Under the pieces are notes generated by a model. It was not told the DNA's origin. It did not search any database and saw only the letters and a program-made list of their open reading frames with translations. The translations under genes and the position numbers were made by a program. Below are positions 59,166 to 64,000 of a stretch of 64,000 nt of DNA, one piece after another. Position 1 is the first letter of the stretch; each line of letters starts with the position of its first letter. This stretch comes from Chrysoporthe austroafricana (taxonomy: Eukaryota; Ascomycota; Sordariomycetes; Diaporthales; Cryphonectriaceae): positions 434,001-498,000 of the forward strand of contig JYIP02000005.1 in NCBI GenBank assembly GCA_001051155.2, in the 5' to 3' direction.

Positions 59166-60135
59166 TTTATATTTCGTATTCGAATAAGAGCTTAAGTATT
59201 AAATCGATTAAAAGCAAATATCCTATTAAGATAGGAATATAATATTTTTTACGAACTGGATATTCTGAATTCAAAATCGTTTATACAATTTGGTTATTTT
59301 AGTAATATTATAGCGAAAATAGAAATATTTGCCCGAATGCTAATACAATCTTAGCAAGCAAAAGCCGCAATTATTATAATAATGCTGCTTAAATCTTATA
59401 AGCTAGTTCCTATTAATATTAAGCGAATCCCAAAAATATAATTTTTTTATTTAAGCCGAAATAAAAAGGGTAAATGAATTGCTTAATAAGCTATTAGATT
59501 AAAGAAATCCTAATAACGAATCAAGCAATAACCTTTTTAAGAATTCAGAAAAACTAATTTCTAAAAACAATCGAATTATTCTAAACAAATTATATAATTC
59601 CGTTAACGAATTACGATAATTATTATTATATCGCGCAATAATACTTTTTTTAACGAATTAAAAACGGGTTATAGCTTTTAAGAAAGCTAAATTCAGACTA
59701 ATTATTATTTATTGAATATATTTTCTAATAAATTGCGGAAATTATTAGAGAATAGCTGGAAAAATACCGATTCCCGAATATAGAAATTCCCAAAATAAAA
59801 GATTATTTCGAAAATAGTAATAAACTAGAGATTCGAAAAGATAAAGCTATTAAAGAATCGGAAATTGATTTCAGTATATACGTTTGCAAGCATTTATCGG
59901 AATTTTTCTATAAAATTATAAAATTAATATAAGCATATGCTAGAGTTTTCAAAAATATAAATCCTATTAATATACTAATCGATTAATAAATAAAGGTTAA
60001 TTTAATCGAAAAATAGCAAAATCAGAAAATAAAATAAAAGCTATATTATTCAAATAAGGAAAACTAAGAGATAATTAATGAAATTTTGAATAAGTTATAT
60101 TAATAAAGTCGAATTAAATAAATTATAAGTATAAT
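59166..60135 (+). mobile_element. R3 continuation: protease and start of RT
   Basis: After the second TTTAT copy the R3 sequence resumes (ATTTCGTATTCGAATAAG), colinear with R2 from about 51660. It covers the protease end and the linker toward RT (LRIRKDKAIKESEIDF-like segment with substitutions). R4 interrupts it at 60136. Confidence 0.83.
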
Positions 60136-60342
60136 TAATAGCAAAACCTATAAACAAAATGAATTCGTAATGAATTTGCTTAGTAAATCTATAATAAATC
60201 CTTTAATAAATACGCAATGAATTTACCAAATAAATGCTATACCCTTACCGGGAGGCTTATATAATACCTTAATAGGCTTTAATATAATTTATTTTTTTAG
60301 AGAAATTATACTTTATAATATATTTCAGTACATTTATTATCA
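60136..60342 (+). repeat. R4 5' LTR (207 bp)
   Basis: Sixth LTR of the family in the window, the same length as the others, with TG at the 5' end mutated to TA and an intact CA at the 3' end. Confidence 0.9.
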
Positions 60343-63300
60343 ATTAATAATTACGCTTTATACGCTTTTGCTATATAATCGGGTTTCGATTATCGGCTTT
60401 ATAAAGTAATAGCTTTTATAAAAATATCGGTCCTATAAAATAACAGCTTCTATAAAAATATCGGCTTTATAAAATATCGGTTCCTATAAGAATATCGGTT
60501 TTATAAAATATCGGTTTCTATAAAAATAGCATTTTTATAAAAAATATTATAATTATTTATCGATAATTTATTATCAATTTATTATAACAATTACTGGCAA
60601 TAATATTTTACTATTGCAGCTTATCGATTATATCGAAATCAAATATTCTGTTTAAGTATATAAATTTATATAAGTTTTAAACGATCTTGAGAAAAAGGAT
60701 TGGGTTATATCGGATATTAAGATTTTTCTCGAAATTGCATACGCTTTTATTAATTGGAAACTTTTGGCCGATCAATACGAAAAAGCGAAATAGAATTCTA
60801 AGGAAGCTAATGCATTTTTGCAAAAAGCAAAAGCATAAGTAATTAAATAAGGATAGCTTTTATTGCTTAAGCGCTAGATTCAAGAAAGAAGAAAATCGAA
60901 TTTCGATAAGAATCTATCTTAATAGATAGGAAAGAATAATATATTCTAGGAAGATTTTTCCAAATATTGCAAATTTCGATAGCTTGCCGAAACGATAACG
61001 GAAAAGGAATAACGATAAATATTTATAAAAATAAACGAAAGCGAAAATATTTTTCAATTTAATAATCCGGAAAATCCGTTAGAAAAATTAGCCTAGCAAT
61101 AATTTATCGAAAATCGAAAGCATTATATACTTAAATATATTAATACTAATAGCGGAATTAAGTATATTTATTTATTACGATATTTGACCGAAAATTTAGA
61201 TTTTAGATTTACTGATAAATCCGGGAATTTTTTAGCTATAATAAGAAAAATAGATAAAAGCAAAGGAAAATAACTAATTCCAGAAAATAAGCATATCTTT
61301 TTTCTTTTAATAGGAACTCAGAATCGGAATACTTTCAAATAAGATTCTATTGCAGCTATCCTAGCTAATTTTATAAATTTTATAGCAAAAAGCATACTAA
61401 TATCCTAATCGGGTTTATCGGATTATTTGCAGCTTCTTAAGGAAGAAGATTATAAAAAAGAAAAACTGAATAAAGGAAGATCGGATAGTTTTATTATTAT
61501 TTTTTAGAAATACTCAACCTTTTCTTTTCTAATTACTAGCTTATTAGATTAGTTTTTGTAATAACCCGAAATGAAAGTAATTTACCAAAATAGCTTTATT
61601 TCGGAAAAGGTAATACGTATTGAGTTTAAGAAAATATTCCGATTATAATAAGCCTTTAATATACAAGCGCTTTAATCGAAACTTATTAAAGAACTTTTTC
61701 CCGTTTCGATTACGAAATATTATATTAGTAATAGATATCGCTTTACTAGACTAGCATTTCCTGATATTAGGGAACGTATCCGGCAAATATTTATATTAAG
61801 GGCAGGAAATTAATTAGACTAAAGACTATTTTCGAATTCCGAACTAGATATTGAAATTAATTCTAATTTTCAAGAAAAACTAATTAATAAGTTAAATAAA
61901 TTATCGGATTTATTAAATCCTAGCAATAATAAAAGCAATAGTTTTCGAAATTTATTATTCGGTTATAAACGATTTAAAAATTCCCGAGCATATTGATCTA
62001 ATTTATTTGAATTTATAGCATTGCCCGTTAGTATTAATAGGAAATTTAAGGATATAATTATAAGGCAATTCCGATTTTACAAGAACTGGAACGATTATAT
62101 TAATTTAATAATTATATCTATTATAAATAGCAAAATTACTATTTGGAAAGATTTTTAAGCCTTTATAAACCGGTATAAGATATATATAATTAGAAATACA
62201 AAATACGCTAAATATTTCAGTTTCTATTTATTTATTTGCTTAGCTAGGATAATATATATTTAATTTTATTTTATATTATTTTCTTAAAAGCGTAAGGATT
62301 TTACTTTGCATAAGCATAATTAGAATTAGTAAAAGAAATAATTAAAAAGAGATTTTTTTATATTGCGGAAAATTGCAAAAGATTTGTTAAACGCTTAATA
62401 ATATTCCAGGAAAAATGTATAAAATAATTGCAATATTCTGGAATTTATTTATTATATTTATTAATTTACTAAGCTAGCCGAATACTCAAATTCGTATTTG
62501 GCTAGAAATTTCTGGGATCGGATCGATAAAGAATTAATAGCTAAATATTTCGATAAATCTAATCGAAATAAGGATATAAGGGATTTCGAAAAATATCTTA
62601 AGGCGAAATAAGAAATATAGCATATCTTTGAATTAGATTGCGTAATAAGATTATTTCGTAAATTTGTATAACCAGTACGGAAAGTTATGCAATCGGCTAT
62701 TAATTTTCCTAATATCAATATTTACTTTTTAGCTAATATATTTTTAAGATACCCTAGAAGATTTAAGCTTTAAAGACTTGAATATTTATCTTGCTTAATA
62801 AGGACGTTTAATTAGCCAAATTTATCCAAAAGTACTGGATATATTTCGGAATATAAATTCCGAAAGCTTTTACTAGAATAATAGCAAAAGCTAATAAATA
62901 TTCGGAATTAATTATAAGAACGAATAGCCAGATAATAAAATATCTTTAATATAGCTAGGAAAATATTAACCAATATTATAAATAATAGCAGAAATTTAAT
63001 TTCAAAAAACCGAAATTTCTAATTGCGCTTTTACTATCGATTCGTACGAAAAGATGCTAAAAGATATTTTATTCAGTTAACCTTAGCAAATTTCAATATT
63101 AATAACGGAAAATTGCAATATAATTTAAATAAAAAGGATAAGCTAGCTCGAAAAGGCTATTTTCCCGTAAATAATAATTTATTTATAGCGAATAGCGATA
63201 AATACGATAAAGAAATCGAAAATAACAAAAACTTATAAAGGCAAAAGGATAAGTTGGAAGAATAGGCTAATAAAGAGAATGTAATAATTAAAGACGATAT

Positions 63301-64000
63301 TTGGATTTTTCGAGCTGAAAAAGCAAAACTATCGGTAGACGAAAGCATATTCCATATCAAATACCCTATACAATTATCCAGTTAGCTATAGAATTTTCCC
63401 AAAATCGATATATAGAAAGGAAAAATCTTGGGATATAATATTCCTATACTTATAATTAAGCTTTATTAAGGCAATAGCTATACGTATGCAAGAGCTGCAG
63501 CTAGAATATACCCGAATAGGCCGGATATAAAGATCTATATTAATATAAGTGCTAATCGTTATACTATTGCCGAAAAATTGCTAGTGCAATTCCTTAAAGC
63601 GAAAATAAACTGAAATGTAAAGGCTAAGCTTAAAGGCGTAAGCTAGTTGCTAGCAAAAAGCTAAGCTGAATTCGATTTGTATTTCTAAAGTAATAAATAC
63701 AGCTATTTATTTATATTTCGTACCCGAATAAGAATTTAAGTATTAAATCGATTAGAAGCAAGCATTTTATTAGAATAGGAATATAATATTCTTTACGAAT
63801 TGGATATTCTGAATTCAGAATTATTTATACGATTTGGTTATTTTAGTAATGCTATAGCGAAAATGGAAATATTTATTCGAATGCTAATATAATCCCGGCA
63901 AGCAAAGGCCGCAATTATTACGGTAATATTGCTTAAATCTTATAAGCTAGTTCCTATTAATATTAAGCGAATCTTAAAAATATAACTTTTCTATTCAAAC
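60136..64000 (+). mobile_element. R4: fourth copy, 5' portion, runs off the window
   Basis: A 207-bp LTR (60136-60342, TAATAGC..TTATTATCA) is followed by primer site TAATAATTACGC, leader repeats, gag (about 60670-63600) and the beginning of protease (about 63600-64000). The 5 bp on its left are ATAAT; the right copy lies outside. It is degraded like the others, with intermediate AT-richness. Confidence 0.87.

Overview
The window comes from a filamentous ascomycete (Pezizomycotina). Genes are short-spaced on both strands and carry small introns (mostly 50-110 nt) with GTNNGT donors, CTAAC/CTGAC-type branch sites and YAG acceptors. The right half is a block of LTR retrotransposons degraded by C-to-T change on both strands, the signature of repeat-induced point mutation (RIP).

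Left half, about 1-33 kb, normal base composition. In order: the 3' end of an unrecognised gene; a HAK/KUP potassium transporter; an acetoacetate-decarboxylase-fold protein (minus); a nine-exon divergent protein kinase; a CAX-type cation/proton exchanger with a long acidic loop (minus); an uncharacterised basic protein; the ribosome-assembly factor Rsa4/NLE1; a secreted protein with three LysM domains (minus); a cytochrome P450 broken by one stop; a probable FAD-linked oxidase remnant (minus); a Rossmann-fold protein; a PLC-like phosphodiesterase (minus); an FHA-protein kinase with an apparent frameshift (minus); and a lineage-specific uncharacterised gene with two in-frame TAG codons. There is no operon-like logic. 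The P450, oxidase remnant and Rossmann protein may be what is left of a small metabolic cluster. Damage is commoner in genes near the repeat block.

Right half, about 33.9-64 kb, very AT-rich. A Tc1/mariner relic (33.9-34.84 kb) was hit by a Ty3/gypsy chromovirus. All copies belong to one family with LTRs of exactly 207 bp (TG..CA). The nesting can be read base by base. R3 (plus strand, starts 34845) is interrupted by R1 (minus strand, 38424-59165, target duplication TTTAT). R1 is itself interrupted by R2 (plus strand, 48082-58195, 10,114 bp, target duplication AAATT). R3 is interrupted again by R4 (plus strand, from 60136, runs off the window). R2 inside the opposite-facing R1 creates a palindrome with arms of about 9 kb.

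R2 is complete from LTR to LTR: initiator-tRNA-Met-like primer site, a leader of short tandem repeats, gag, protease, reverse transcriptase, RNase H, integrase and a chromodomain. Between the chromodomain and the 3' LTR is an additional sense-strand reading frame (about 1.4 kb in R2, 1.9 kb in R1) that I do not recognise. This extra ORF, kept in two separately inserted copies, is the best candidate for something undescribed.
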